Shown here: positions 1 through 8,055 of the stretch, in pieces | Layout of the letters: the number at the start of each line of letters is the position of its first letter | Position numbering within the stretch: the stretch's first letter is position 1 | From: Muribaculaceae bacterium | Lineage (GTDB): Bacteria > Bacteroidota > Bacteroidia > Bacteroidales > G3-4614 | DNA: 44,523 nucleotides | Assembly (NCBI GenBank): GCA_017546805.1 | Contig: JAFYRT010000017.1 | Coordinates: 1-44,523, forward strand | Direction: 5' to 3' | Notes under the pieces: generated by a model | What the model saw: only the letters and a program-made list of their open reading frames with translations | Told to the model about the DNA's origin: nothing | Database searches by the model: none | Translations under genes and position numbers: made by a program

Positions 1-1210
1 CAGCATTTGGCATACCATCACCATTCTTACCGTAGTTCTCTCCCTCTTCATAGAAGCAGAAGTTGTTATTCCAGTCAATGAAAACAGCTTGTTGTGTCCA
101 GTTCAATTGAGTTGTAGCACTTGCTCCAGCAATTGTCATTGCAGTTGTCCAAGCTTTGAAGTTTACTGTAAACTCAGTTGTTCCCTCAAGAATAATGATA
201 GGATTCTCTGTTTTGTCAACATAAGCTCCTTGTGTTGTAGCAGAACCTGTAACATCAGGGTCAACTTTAGGCAATTCAGTCTCAGTTGTAGCAGAGAATA
301 CTGTTGTTACTGTCTCTCCTGCTGTTGCAACTACCTCTTTCAAATAACGGTTTGCTTGATTCATTCCGTTAGTGTAAAGGTAAGACATCTCAGGATAAGC
401 AGTAAGTGCCGCAAAGTTTGCAACATATGTTTTATCTCCCTCTGATGCATCAGTGTAAGACAAATCTGTACCAACAACCTCTCCATTAAGAGTCCAATTT
501 ACAAACTCATAACCTGGAGTTGCTGTAGCGGCAAGAGTAATATTACCCATAGCTGTTCCTGCTCCTGTTACTGTTCCTGCTCCCTCTGGAGCTACAGTTA
601 CATCAATTGTTCTTTCAGGAATTGCTGCCTCAACGTTCAAAGTCAAATCCATAATTACTCCTCCATCATTTGCGATAGATGAAGCACCACAAGGATCAAT
701 ATTATCCCAATCTACTTTGAAACGCAAACGATAAGTTCCTGAAGCCAAATCAGTAGGAAGAGTCCAAGATGGCATATTGTTTGCTGTTACTCCACAGTTG
801 TTTGAAACACTTTCACCTTTACTGTTTTGACCATTGTAATAATTGTAACTTACCAAATCTGCTTGTGTAAAATCTCCACTATTGTCATAGTCAATGTAAA
901 CATAAGCGTGCATCCAAGAACCGGTCCACGTAAGAGTAGAAAAATGCAAGGTTGCTCCAGGAGCAGTAGTTAATTGAGATGCTGTTTTGTCACAATAAAC
1001 AGGATACTTTGGTGAGTAACTTGATCCGTTATTGGGCTGAATATTTGTCAATGCCACTTGTTGAGCTCCATCTGTAAGAGTTATGGCATCTAAGTGTCTA
1101 TCACTTCGAGAGTGATTTACTGACACAGTACAATAATCAGCAAAAGCATTTTGTGATGGGATTAAAGCCATCATGGCTAATAATAATCCCCAAAAGTAAC
1201 TTTTCTTCAT
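1..1210 (-). CDS. Secreted GEVED-domain protein, 5' part only
   Basis: An open frame of about 403 codons starts at ATG 1210 and runs off the left edge, so the C-terminus is missing. Residues 1-24 form a signal peptide (hydrophobic core, cleavage near NAFA-D) without a lipobox. Residues about 95-193 resemble a GEVED domain (YIDYDNSGDF, then YRLRFKVDWDN). Residues about 200-267 resemble a divergent InlB B-type repeat (GYEFVNWTLNGE). A second GEVED-like unit (FIDWNN) begins at the window edge. Such proteins in Bacteroidota are usually large cell-surface or secreted proteins, often with a type IX sorting tail, which cannot be checked here. The substrate is unknown. A good promoter lies about 130 bases upstream, giving a long leader. 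Confidence 0.8.
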   Translation of the reverse strand, partial: MKKSYFWGLLLAMMALIPSQNAFADYCTVSVNHSRSDRHLDAITLTDGAQQVALTNIQPNNGSSYSPKYPVYCDKTASQLTTAPGATLHFSTLTWTGSWMHAYVYIDYDNSGDFTQADLVSYNYYNGQNSKGESVSNNCGVTANNMPSWTLPTDLASGTYRLRFKVDWDNIDPCGASSIANDGGVIMDLTLNVEAAIPERTIDVTVAPEGAGTVTGAGTAMGNITLAATATPGYEFVNWTLNGEVVGTDLSYTDASEGDKTYVANFAALTAYPEMSYLYTNGMNQANRYLKEVVATAGETVTTVFSATTETELPKVDPDVTGSATTQGAYVDKTENPIIILEGTTEFTVNFKAWTTAMTIAGASATTQLNWTQQAVFIDWNNNFCFYEEGENYGKNGDGMPNA

Positions 1211-1337
1211 AATAGTTTGAAATTAGTTAATAATTATTTAAGTTTTTTGTTTTACATATTCCCTATATATTGCTATGTATCAAGACTATATACTAACAAT
1301 AGCATATACACCGATACAACAATACATGATAAGTGAA

Positions 1338-1371
1338 CAAATATACAAACTATTTTTTATTTATTAACAAA
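1338..1371 (-). promoter_or_regulatory. Promoter of the GEVED-protein gene
   Basis: Read on the minus strand, TTTG (1371-1368) is followed after 22 bases by TATATTTG (1345-1338). This matches the Bacteroidota -33/-7 consensus. Transcription would start near 1331, leaving a 5' leader of about 120 bases. Confidence 0.6.
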
Positions 1372-1406
1372 TTAATTTTAATATTTTTTTGATTTTCCTA
1401 AGATTT

Positions 1407-1432
1407 AACTTTTTGAACATCAGTTATAATAA
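1407..1432. repeat. Direct repeat, left copy, flanking the ATPase gene
   Basis: A 26-base sequence beginning aactttttgaacatcag recurs at 2994-3019 in the same orientation with 24 of 26 bases identical (two T/C differences). The pair encloses only the ATPase gene and its upstream repeats. Confidence 0.75.
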
Positions 1433-1463
1433 TAGTCTGTCTTTTTTCTGGCAAAAAAAAAGA

Positions 1464-2822
1464 TTAATCTAAAAACTGTTCAACTACATTCGATTCATTT
1501 TGAAAGAACATTACATAATAGATTGGCATATATGTAATTCCTTTTTCGGTATAAACTTGTTGTTCATTGGATAGTACATAAGCTTTTTTTATATTATACT
1601 CTTTATTAGACAAAAATTTATCCAATGCACTATGAACAGTATAGTCCTTTCCTGATTTAACTTCTATTGGAATATTCGATAGATTATCCACATCGTCAAT
1701 CAGATAATCAACTTCGCCATTTTTCTTATTATCATAATAGTACAAATGATATCCATGCGCTTTTAGTTCTTGAGCAACTACTGTTTCATATACCGAGCCA
1801 AGATTTATACTTTTAATATCAGACATAACCGCACTGATATTATTACGATAGAATATTCCGGACAAAATTCCAACATCATTCAAATAAAGTTTCAATAAAT
1901 TCTTCCCTCTGTTTTCAATTAATGGATATTTAGGTGCACTTATTGCCTTTACCTCCAATGCTATCCCCGCAGAAATAAGATAATCAAACTCATCTAAATA
2001 ATCATCTGTCCTTTTCCATGCCTTATTCTCAATATCTTTGATTACTACTCTTTTTTTCTTGTTTTCAAGATTAGAAGGGAGAGAATCAAATATACGACGT
2101 ATTTTTAGTTTCTTATTATGTTCTGCTTCATATTTAGAGGCATCTATCCCATATAAATTATATGCCTCATTTTGAATAGACCTAAATTCAAGGACATTTC
2201 GGTTCTCTACAAATGTCGAAACAGCCTTTGGAAGACCTCCTACCAATAGATATTTCTTGAAAAGATCCATCATCTTGTTATGAATTGCATCTGGCAACGA
2301 TTCTTGTTTATTAAAACTCTCACGAATTATATCTATCGTAACTTCTCCTACGCCATTAGCATACAGAAATTCCTCAAAATCCATTGGATACATATGTTGA
2401 ACATCAAGGCTTCCCATTGGCACAGACTGGGTGTTTTTTAATGTTACTCCAAGCAACGATCCACTGGCTACATATCTAAATCTTTTCTCTTTCATGAGAA
2501 ATTTTACCAAAGTTAAAAGATGATCATAGGCTTGTATTTCATCTATAAAGACAAGTGTTGTATCGCAATCTTTCATCTTTTCACCAGCAACAATACTAAG
2601 AGCCATGTAAAAGTCCTTTGTTGTTTTTGCTTCAGCAAAAAGTCTATCCCCCAACTTATCCTCTTCCATATTGATTTCAATATAGTTAGAGAACATTTTT
2701 TTACCAACCCAACGAATAATATAAGACTTCCCTATCTGTCGAGCTCCATCTATCAACAGCATCCTATCTGAATTAGACGAGAAATACTCTTCAATACGTT
2801 TTGTAATTTTCCTATATAGCAT
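1464..2822 (-). CDS. AAA ATPase with C-terminal DUF4143 domain
   Basis: 452 residues, a usual length for the AAA_14/DUF4143 family. Walker A is GARQIGKS (26-33), Walker B is TLVFIDE (89-95), and a sensor-like YVASGSLLG follows at 117-125. The C-terminal DUF4143 part contains GEVDYLI (369-375) and IEVKSGK (386-392), arranged as in a PD-(D/E)xK nuclease fold. These ATPases are common, patchily distributed accessory genes in Bacteroidota, and their cellular role is not established. The gene stands alone between secreted-protein and amino-acid genes, looks richer in AT than its neighbours, and sits between direct repeats, which suggests insertion as a unit. A T-rich stretch after the stop is not a convincing terminator. 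Confidence 0.9.
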   Translation of the reverse strand: MLYRKITKRIEEYFSSNSDRMLLIDGARQIGKSYIIRWVGKKMFSNYIEINMEEDKLGDRLFAEAKTTKDFYMALSIVAGEKMKDCDTTLVFIDEIQAYDHLLTLVKFLMKEKRFRYVASGSLLGVTLKNTQSVPMGSLDVQHMYPMDFEEFLYANGVGEVTIDIIRESFNKQESLPDAIHNKMMDLFKKYLLVGGLPKAVSTFVENRNVLEFRSIQNEAYNLYGIDASKYEAEHNKKLKIRRIFDSLPSNLENKKKRVVIKDIENKAWKRTDDYLDEFDYLISAGIALEVKAISAPKYPLIENRGKNLLKLYLNDVGILSGIFYRNNISAVMSDIKSINLGSVYETVVAQELKAHGYHLYYYDNKKNGEVDYLIDDVDNLSNIPIEVKSGKDYTVHSALDKFLSNKEYNIKKAYVLSNEQQVYTEKGITYMPIYYVMFFQNESNVVEQFLD

Positions 2823-2844
2823 AATATCAACTATTTTTACGATG

Positions 2845-2852
2845 CAAATATA
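2845..2852 (-). promoter_or_regulatory. Candidate -7 box of the ATPase gene
   Basis: TATATTTG on the minus strand, 23 bases upstream of the start codon, fits the TAnnTTTG consensus. No TTG is present 19-23 bases further upstream. The first of three direct repeats (core 2871-2885) occupies that position instead, which may mean the promoter depends on, or is blocked by, a factor bound there. Confidence 0.4.
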
Positions 2853-2867
2853 ACACTTTTTTGAAAG

Positions 2868-2958
2868 AAAGGTGCGTTTTCCTATAAATTTTTACCCTCA
2901 AAAAGGTGCGTTTTCCTATAAATTTTACCCCAAAAAAGGTGCGTTTTCCTATTTTTAG
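2868..2958. repeat. Three direct repeats upstream of the ATPase gene
   Basis: The core ggtgcgttttcctat occurs at 2871-2885, 2905-2919 and 2938-2952, with periods of 34 and 33 bases. Copies 1 and 2 also share the following taaattttaccc-type sequence. The units are contiguous and lie immediately upstream of the ATPase -7 box. This looks like an operator array or a short satellite. There are no unique spacers, so it is not a CRISPR. Confidence 0.85.
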
Positions 2959-2993
2959 AATATAAATACACCTAAAAAGATTGTCAAATATTC

Positions 2994-3019
2994 AACTTTT
3001 TGAACATCAGCTACAATAA
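2994..3019. repeat. Direct repeat, right copy, flanking the ATPase gene
   Basis: Second copy of the 26-base repeat at 1407-1432, offset by 1587 bases in the same orientation. It ends 19 bases before the proC -33 element, so the proC promoter itself lies outside the enclosed segment. Confidence 0.75.
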
Positions 3020-3038
3020 ACAAGGACATAAAATATTT

Positions 3039-3068
3039 TTGCTATTCTGATAATAACATATATCTTTG
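3039..3068 (+). promoter_or_regulatory. Promoter of proC
   Basis: TTG (3039-3041, within a T tract) and TATCTTTG (3061-3068) are separated by 19 bases, a near-ideal Bacteroidota promoter. Transcription would begin near 3075, about 40 bases before the proC ATG. Confidence 0.7.
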
Positions 3069-3114
3069 CGAAGTAGATTATAGCCATAATGGCAAACAAT
3101 AAAAACAAAGAATT

Positions 3115-3885
3115 ATGAAAATAGCAATTATAGGTGCAGGCAATATTGGTGGAGCAATAGCTTCGGGATTAATGCAATCTGAAATAGGAAGAAACTTTTC
3201 GGTTGTAATTTCCGATCCCGATACAGCAAAAACCTCTCAACTTGCCGAGCAATATCAAAATATCAGTGCCGAAGCAGACAACCAAAAGGCTGTTTCGGGT
3301 GCAGACATCGTTATATTGGCTGTTAAGCCTTGGTTGGTGGAGAAAGTTTTAGGTACTATTTCCCTTCAACCGTCTCAAATTTTGGCTTCGGTTGCAGCAG
3401 GTATAACTTTTGAACAACTTAAATCGTTCTGCAATGCAGAGGTTGCCATGTTCCGCATTATTCCAAATACCGCTATCAGTTTAAGAGAGAGTATGAACAT
3501 CATCTCTTCTTGCAATGCAACAAAAGAGCAAGAGGCTGTAATTATGGACATTTTCAATCAATTAGGCTTTTCGATGTTGGTTGCCGAGGCTCAAATGGCT
3601 GCAGGTACAGCTCTTTCATCTTGCGGTATTGCATATGTACTTAAATATATTCAGGCAGGCATGCAGGCAGGCGTTGAGATGGGCATTTATCCCCACGATG
3701 CCATGATGATGGTTGCTCAATCGGTAAAAGGTGCTGCCGAACTTATTCTTAAAGGCAACACTCACCCTGCTACCGAAATTGACAAGGTTACCACTCCCGG
3801 TGGCATTACCATTAAAGGAATCAACACTCTCGAGAGTGAAGGTTTCCCCGCTGCTATTATTAAAGCCATGAAGAGTAGCAAGTAG
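3115..3885 (+). CDS. proC: Pyrroline-5-carboxylate reductase
   Basis: 256 residues, a normal length. It catalyses the last step of proline synthesis, NAD(P)H-dependent reduction of 1-pyrroline-5-carboxylate, in the cytoplasm. The N-terminal Rossmann fold shows GAGNIGG from residue 7. AVKPW follows in the usual place, and the family C-terminal signature TPGG (227-230) is present with GINTLESEG after it. It is transcribed toward argD, with a shared hairpin terminator between them, so it is not part of the arginine operon here. My recollection is that in Bacteroides proC usually follows argD in the same direction, which would make this arrangement a local inversion. Confidence 0.95.
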   Translation: MKIAIIGAGNIGGAIASGLMQSEIGRNFSVVISDPDTAKTSQLAEQYQNISAEADNQKAVSGADIVILAVKPWLVEKVLGTISLQPSQILASVAAGITFEQLKSFCNAEVAMFRIIPNTAISLRESMNIISSCNATKEQEAVIMDIFNQLGFSMLVAEAQMAAGTALSSCGIAYVLKYIQAGMQAGVEMGIYPHDAMMMVAQSVKGAAELILKGNTHPATEIDKVTTPGGITIKGINTLESEGFPAAIIKAMKSSK

Positions 3886-3896
3886 CATAGCTACTA

Positions 3897-4020
3897 ATAA
3901 GGAATGAGGAATTAGATATTAGGAATGAAACACAGAAAAGGAAGTGCGTCGTGCACTTCCTTTTCTATTACTTTTCTATTATTAGTATTTCATTTCTAAT
4001 TCCTCATTCCTAATTCCTAA
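3897..4020. repeat. Inverted AGGAATKAG-type intergenic repeat around the terminator
   Basis: ggaatgaggaattag at 3901-3915 is exactly complementary to 3996-4010, and further degenerate seven-base units (attagga, aggaatg) extend both arms. The right arm reaches into the argD stop codon. Related arrays occur at 5165-5252 and 9608-9672. Confidence 0.7.
3936..3964. terminator. Bidirectional terminator between proC and argD
   Basis: A perfect 12-bp stem aaaaggaagtgc / gcacttcctttt with a five-base loop. A and T runs on both sides allow it to end transcription from both convergent genes. Confidence 0.85.
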
Positions 4021-5147
4021 TTTACATTAAGAACTTTCTTAAATCTTGCCAAGAATTCGTCTGCCAATTCTTTTGTTAAGCAAAGTGGTGGCAATAGGCG
4101 AATTACGTTTGTTCCTGACACTCCTGTAAACACATGCTCTTCGAACAATAGTTTTGTACGAATCTCTTTTACAGGCTCAGCAAATTCCAATCCTATCATA
4201 AGTCCACGTCCGCGCACCTCTTTGATTTGTGGCAGTTTTTGCAACTCCTCCATTAAGTATGCTCCTACTGAAGCAGAGTTTTCAACAAGCTTCTCCTCTT
4301 TTATGATATCCAACACTGCAATTGCAGCTGCACAACCAAGATGATTTCCACCGAATGTTGTTCCCAACATTCCGTATGTTGCTGTAAATTTAGGGCTAAT
4401 CAAAACTGCGCCAAATGGGTATCCGTTTGCAATTCCTTTTGCCGATGTAATGATGTCAGGTTTAATACCTGTGTATTGGTGCGCAAAGAATTTGCCACTG
4501 CGTCCGTAACCCGATTGTATCTCATCAAGTATCAAAACTGTGTTGTATTTCTCTGTTAGCTCACGTAGTTGAACCATAAAGTCATCGGCTGGAACTTTTA
4601 TTCCGCCAATTCCTTGTATTCCCTCAATTATTACAGCACAAACATCACCTTTTTGCAACTCTTTCTCTACTGTTGCAATATCGCCAAGTTCGCAATAAAC
4701 CACATCGATATTATCATTTATTGGCGCTACTATTTTGGGGTTATCAGTTACCTTTACAGCTGCCGATGTGCGTCCGTGGAACGATTTTTTAAATGATATT
4801 ACTCGCTTGTTACCTGTATGGAACGATGCTAATTTCAAAGCATTTTCGTTTGCCTCGGCTCCCGAGTTTACCAAGAATAGCGAGTACTCCTCACATCCCG
4901 AGACTTCGCCCAACTTCTCTGCCAACTCAACTTGTAGTTTGTTTTGAATTGAGTTTGAGTAGAACACCAACTTCTCTGCTTGGTTCTTTATTGCATCAAC
5001 ATAGTGTGGATGTGAGTGTCCTACGGATATTACTGCGTGACCTCCATAAAGATCGATATATTCTGTTCCGTTTTGGTCGTATACTTTACATCCTTTTCCC
5101 TCTTTTATCTCAATATCAAATAAGGGATATACATCAAATAGTTTCAT
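4017..5147 (-). CDS. argD: Acetylornithine-type aminotransferase
   Basis: 376 residues of a class III PLP aminotransferase. The expected role is transamination of N-acylglutamate semialdehyde to N-acylornithine in arginine synthesis. Visible motifs are NSGAEANENA (94-103), the cofactor-binding ILDEIQSGYGRSG with D208, and the PLP lysine K237 in TSAKG. In Bacteroides the pathway uses succinylated intermediates, so the acyl group may be succinyl rather than acetyl; the sequence does not settle this. It is the last gene of the minus-strand arg cluster, 110 bases after argC, a gap filled by repeats. Its stop codon lies within another repeat copy. Confidence 0.92.
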   Translation of the reverse strand: MKLFDVYPLFDIEIKEGKGCKVYDQNGTEYIDLYGGHAVISVGHSHPHYVDAIKNQAEKLVFYSNSIQNKLQVELAEKLGEVSGCEEYSLFLVNSGAEANENALKLASFHTGNKRVISFKKSFHGRTSAAVKVTDNPKIVAPINDNIDVVYCELGDIATVEKELQKGDVCAVIIEGIQGIGGIKVPADDFMVQLRELTEKYNTVLILDEIQSGYGRSGKFFAHQYTGIKPDIITSAKGIANGYPFGAVLISPKFTATYGMLGTTFGGNHLGCAAAIAVLDIIKEEKLVENSASVGAYLMEELQKLPQIKEVRGRGLMIGLEFAEPVKEIRTKLLFEEHVFTGVSGTNVIRLLPPLCLTKELADEFLARFKKVLNVN

Positions 5148-5164
5148 CTCTATTTATTTAATTA

Positions 5165-5252
5165 CGAATGAGGAATGAGGAATTAGGAATGAATAGTTAT
5201 AAATTCAATTCCTAATTAATAATCCCTAATTTCTAATTTCTAATTCCTAATT
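5165..5252. repeat. AGGAATKAG-type repeat between argC and argD
   Basis: gaatgaggaatgaggaattagg (about 5165-5187) is followed by its inverse, units of ctaattt and cctaatt (about 5203-5252). The region would fold into a long AT-rich hairpin in the argC-argD message. There is no T tract typical of a terminator, so it may affect stability or processing rather than stop transcription. Confidence 0.65.
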
Positions 5253-5257
5253 AAAAT

Positions 5258-6226
5258 TTAAAACGCCGATGGCTTAAGCATCAATCCTACAGTCTCTTTT
5301 AATCCAAACAAAAGGTTCATATTGTGAACAGCAGTACCTGATGCTCCTTTCAATAGGTTATCTATTGCAGAAGTAATCAATACTTTATTGCCTTTTTTCT
5401 CAATATGTATCAAACATTTATTTGTATTTACCACCTGTTTTAAATCGATTGGTTTAGTAGTTACGTGAGTAAACGAGTGGTCGTCATAATAGTCGTTGTA
5501 TATCTTATACAACTCCTCCTCCGATACTGTACAGTCGGTATATAGCGTTACAAATATTCCACGTGCAAAGCATCCGCGAACAGGGATAAAATACAATTCG
5601 TCTGTTGCTGTTGATTGCAATGAGTGGAGTGTTTCGCCTATCTCAGCCAAGTGTTGGTGAGTAAAGGGTTTGTATATCGATATATTATCGTTACGGTAAC
5701 TAAAGTGCGATGTTGCAGTTGGCTTTTGTCCTGCACCTGTACTTCCGGTTATTGCGTTGATGTGTACAGGGTTGTTTAACAATAGATTTTTTGCCAATGG
5801 CAACAATGCCAATTGTATTGCTGTTGCAAAGCATCCCGGATTTGCAACATGTTTGCAACGGATTAGTTTTTTGCGATTTACCTCGGGCAAACCGTATACG
5901 AAATCGTGCGATGGATCTGCCAAACGATAGTCCATTGAGAGGTCGATTATCTTCAACTCCTCGGGCAATGTGTGCGACTCCATAAATTTCTTTGTATCAC
6001 CGTGTGCTGTACAGAAGAACAATACATCGATTGTCTCAAATGGAAGTTGATCTGTAAATTTCAAATCGGTTTCGCCATACAATCCTGTGTGTACGTCGGT
6101 TATGGGGTTGCCCGCATTACTGTTACTGTTGACAAATACTATCTCTACGTCGGGGTGGTTTATAAGCAGACGAAGCAATTCGCCTGCTGTATATCCTGCT
6201 CCTCCAACAATTCCTGCTTTTATCAT
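5258..6226 (-). CDS. argC: N-acetyl-gamma-glutamyl-phosphate reductase
   Basis: 322 residues, matching the short form of the family. It reduces N-acylglutamyl phosphate to the semialdehyde with NADPH in arginine synthesis. The nucleotide-binding GGAGYTAGELLRLL lies at residues 8-21, and the catalytic cysteine is C132 in NPGCFAT. It starts 22 bases after the argG stop, so it is almost certainly cotranscribed with argG. The next gene, argD, is separated by a repeat-filled gap. Confidence 0.95.
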   Translation of the reverse strand: MIKAGIVGGAGYTAGELLRLLINHPDVEIVFVNSNSNAGNPITDVHTGLYGETDLKFTDQLPFETIDVLFFCTAHGDTKKFMESHTLPEELKIIDLSMDYRLADPSHDFVYGLPEVNRKKLIRCKHVANPGCFATAIQLALLPLAKNLLLNNPVHINAITGSTGAGQKPTATSHFSYRNDNISIYKPFTHQHLAEIGETLHSLQSTATDELYFIPVRGCFARGIFVTLYTDCTVSEEELYKIYNDYYDDHSFTHVTTKPIDLKQVVNTNKCLIHIEKKGNKVLITSAIDNLLKGASGTAVHNMNLLFGLKETVGLMLKPSAF

Positions 6227-6248
6227 ATCTTTTGTTTAGAAATTGTGT

Positions 6249-7457
6249 TTACTCGTTTTTACCGTTTTTGGTTTGTACTGCATGGTAAATCTTCATTTGA
6301 TTTCCAAGAATTTTTGTAAATCCTTTTACATCGTCTGCATTCCATGCTTTGTTTACCTCTCCATACTCACCAAAGTCTGATTTCATTAGGTCGAAGTTGC
6401 TCTCTACTCCTACCAATACATAGTGATAAGGTTTCAAGTCAACAAATACGCGTCCTGTTACGTTGCGTTGCGAGCTTTGTAGGAATGCCTCCATGTCGCG
6501 CATCACAGGCTCAAGATATTGTGCCTCGTGTAGGAACATTCCATACCATGTTCCAATTTGGTCTTTCCAATATTGTTGCCATTTTGTTAGAGTGTGTTTC
6601 TCCAACATTTTGTGCGCTGCTATCAATATGATAGGAGCTGCAGCCTCAAATCCTACACGTCCTTTGATACCGATGATTGTATCTCCGATGTGCATATCGC
6701 GACCAATTGCATAACGCGATGCTATTGCCTCAATTGCTTGAATTGCCTCTACTTTATTTGTATATGCTTTTCCGTTTACTGCAGAAATCTCTCCGTCAAC
6801 AAAATCAAGAACCAATTGCTCCTCACCCTCGGCAACCATTTGCGATGGGTATGCCTCTTCGGGTAGAGTCAATTCGCTTTTCAATGTCTCTTTTCCACCA
6901 ATACTTGTTCCCCAAAGTCCTTTATTGATTGAGTACTCCATTTTTTTGAAGTCATCCTCAATTCCGTGTTTGCGAAGGTAATCAATCTCATACTCACGAG
7001 TAAGAGTCATATCGCGTGTTGGAGTAAGGATTTTGATTTCGGGAGCAAGAATTTGGAATGTAAGGTCGAAACGTACTTGGTCGTTTCCTGCACCTGTACT
7101 TCCGTGTGCTACATACGATGCACCTACGCTTTTTGCATAGTTGATGATTGCAATTGCTTGGAAGATACGCTCAGAGCTTACCGAAATAGGATATGTTCCG
7201 TTACGCAACACGTTTCCGAAAATCATATATTTGATGCTCTTTTCGTAGTACTCCTCGGTAATATCAAGAGATGCGTGTTGAACAGAACCTAATTTATATG
7301 CTTTCTCTTCAATTTTCACCAACTCCTCTGCACTGAATCCTCCTGTATTGGCTATAGCTGTATACAACTCATAACCACACTCCTCTGTTAAATATTTTGC
7401 GCAAAACGAAGTATCCAATCCTCCGCTAAATGCTAAAACTACTTTCTCTTTTTCCAT
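6249..7457 (-). CDS. argG: Argininosuccinate synthase
   Basis: 402 residues. It condenses citrulline and aspartate with ATP to give argininosuccinate. The N-terminal ATP pyrophosphatase loop is SGGLDTS (11-17), and AHGSTGAGNDQVRF near residue 120 is the usual synthetase signature. The C-terminal half is divergent but full length. It sits 14 bases downstream of the acetyltransferase gene and 22 bases upstream of argC, a tight operon arrangement. Confidence 0.95.
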   Translation of the reverse strand: MEKEKVVLAFSGGLDTSFCAKYLTEECGYELYTAIANTGGFSAEELVKIEEKAYKLGSVQHASLDITEEYYEKSIKYMIFGNVLRNGTYPISVSSERIFQAIAIINYAKSVGASYVAHGSTGAGNDQVRFDLTFQILAPEIKILTPTRDMTLTREYEIDYLRKHGIEDDFKKMEYSINKGLWGTSIGGKETLKSELTLPEEAYPSQMVAEGEEQLVLDFVDGEISAVNGKAYTNKVEAIQAIEAIASRYAIGRDMHIGDTIIGIKGRVGFEAAAPIILIAAHKMLEKHTLTKWQQYWKDQIGTWYGMFLHEAQYLEPVMRDMEAFLQSSQRNVTGRVFVDLKPYHYVLVGVESNFDLMKSDFGEYGEVNKAWNADDVKGFTKILGNQMKIYHAVQTKNGKNE

Positions 7458-7471
7458 GATATATTCTGTTT

Positions 7472-8041
7472 TTATTTTTTTATTTCATCGTTTTTATGCT
7501 CTTCGGGGTCGTATAACATTCCTGTACACAAGCACATACGACGGTTTGTACGTTGCAATATGTCGTAGTTTACGCATGTGCTGCATCCTTTCCAGAATGC
7601 TTCGTCATCGGTTAGTTCCGAGAATGGAACAGGGCGATATCCCAACTCCGAGTTTATTTTCATTACTGCCAAACCTGTTGTCAATCCAAACAATTTAGCA
7701 TCGGGGAAACGCTCACGCGATACTTGGAACGATTTTGTTTTGATTCGTTTTGCCAATCCATGACCACGATATTTTTCTACAACTATCAGTCCCGAGTTTG
7801 CCACAAATTTTTTGTTACTCCAACTTTCGATATAACAGAATCCTGCAAACTCATCGCCATCCATAGCAATGATAACCTTTCCTTCCAACATCTTTTGCTT
7901 TACATATTCAGTTGAACGACGTGCAATTCCTGTTCCTCTGACTTTTGCAGCAGCTTCAATTGTATCGAGGATTGTCTCAGCAAGCGGTACGTGACGCTCG
8001 TCTGCGACCATTATCTGAATGTTATCTTTCTTCTCCTCCAT
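7472..8041 (-). CDS. GNAT acetyltransferase of the arginine operon
   Basis: 189 residues with a GNAT core: GLIVVEKYRGHGLAKR (84-99) is the acetyl-CoA loop, and the fold ends with INSELGYRPV (129-138). Its place between argR and argG suggests it acylates glutamate at the first committed step, as argA does elsewhere. That is inference from position. The C-terminus carries four cysteines, C153, C156, C170 and C172, in a CxxC...CxC pattern that could bind a metal. It is 14 bases from both neighbours, consistent with translation from one message. Confidence 0.85.
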   Translation of the reverse strand: MEEKKDNIQIMVADERHVPLAETILDTIEAAAKVRGTGIARRSTEYVKQKMLEGKVIIAMDGDEFAGFCYIESWSNKKFVANSGLIVVEKYRGHGLAKRIKTKSFQVSRERFPDAKLFGLTTGLAVMKINSELGYRPVPFSELTDDEAFWKGCSTCVNYDILQRTNRRMCLCTGMLYDPEEHKNDEIKK

Positions 8042-8055
8042 TTTTATCTTTTTTA

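Noticed and set aside
89-445. Plus-strand ORF of 118 codons, cysteine- and serine-rich
   Set aside because: It lies antisense to the GEVED-domain protein frame, which has a signal peptide, recognisable domains and a promoter.
1434-1457. Possible terminator after the ATPase gene
   Set aside because: The stem would consist only of A-T pairs in homopolymer runs, which is too weak to call.
2868-2958. Short direct repeats that could be read as a mini CRISPR
   Set aside because: Units are contiguous, without unique spacers, and no cas gene is near.
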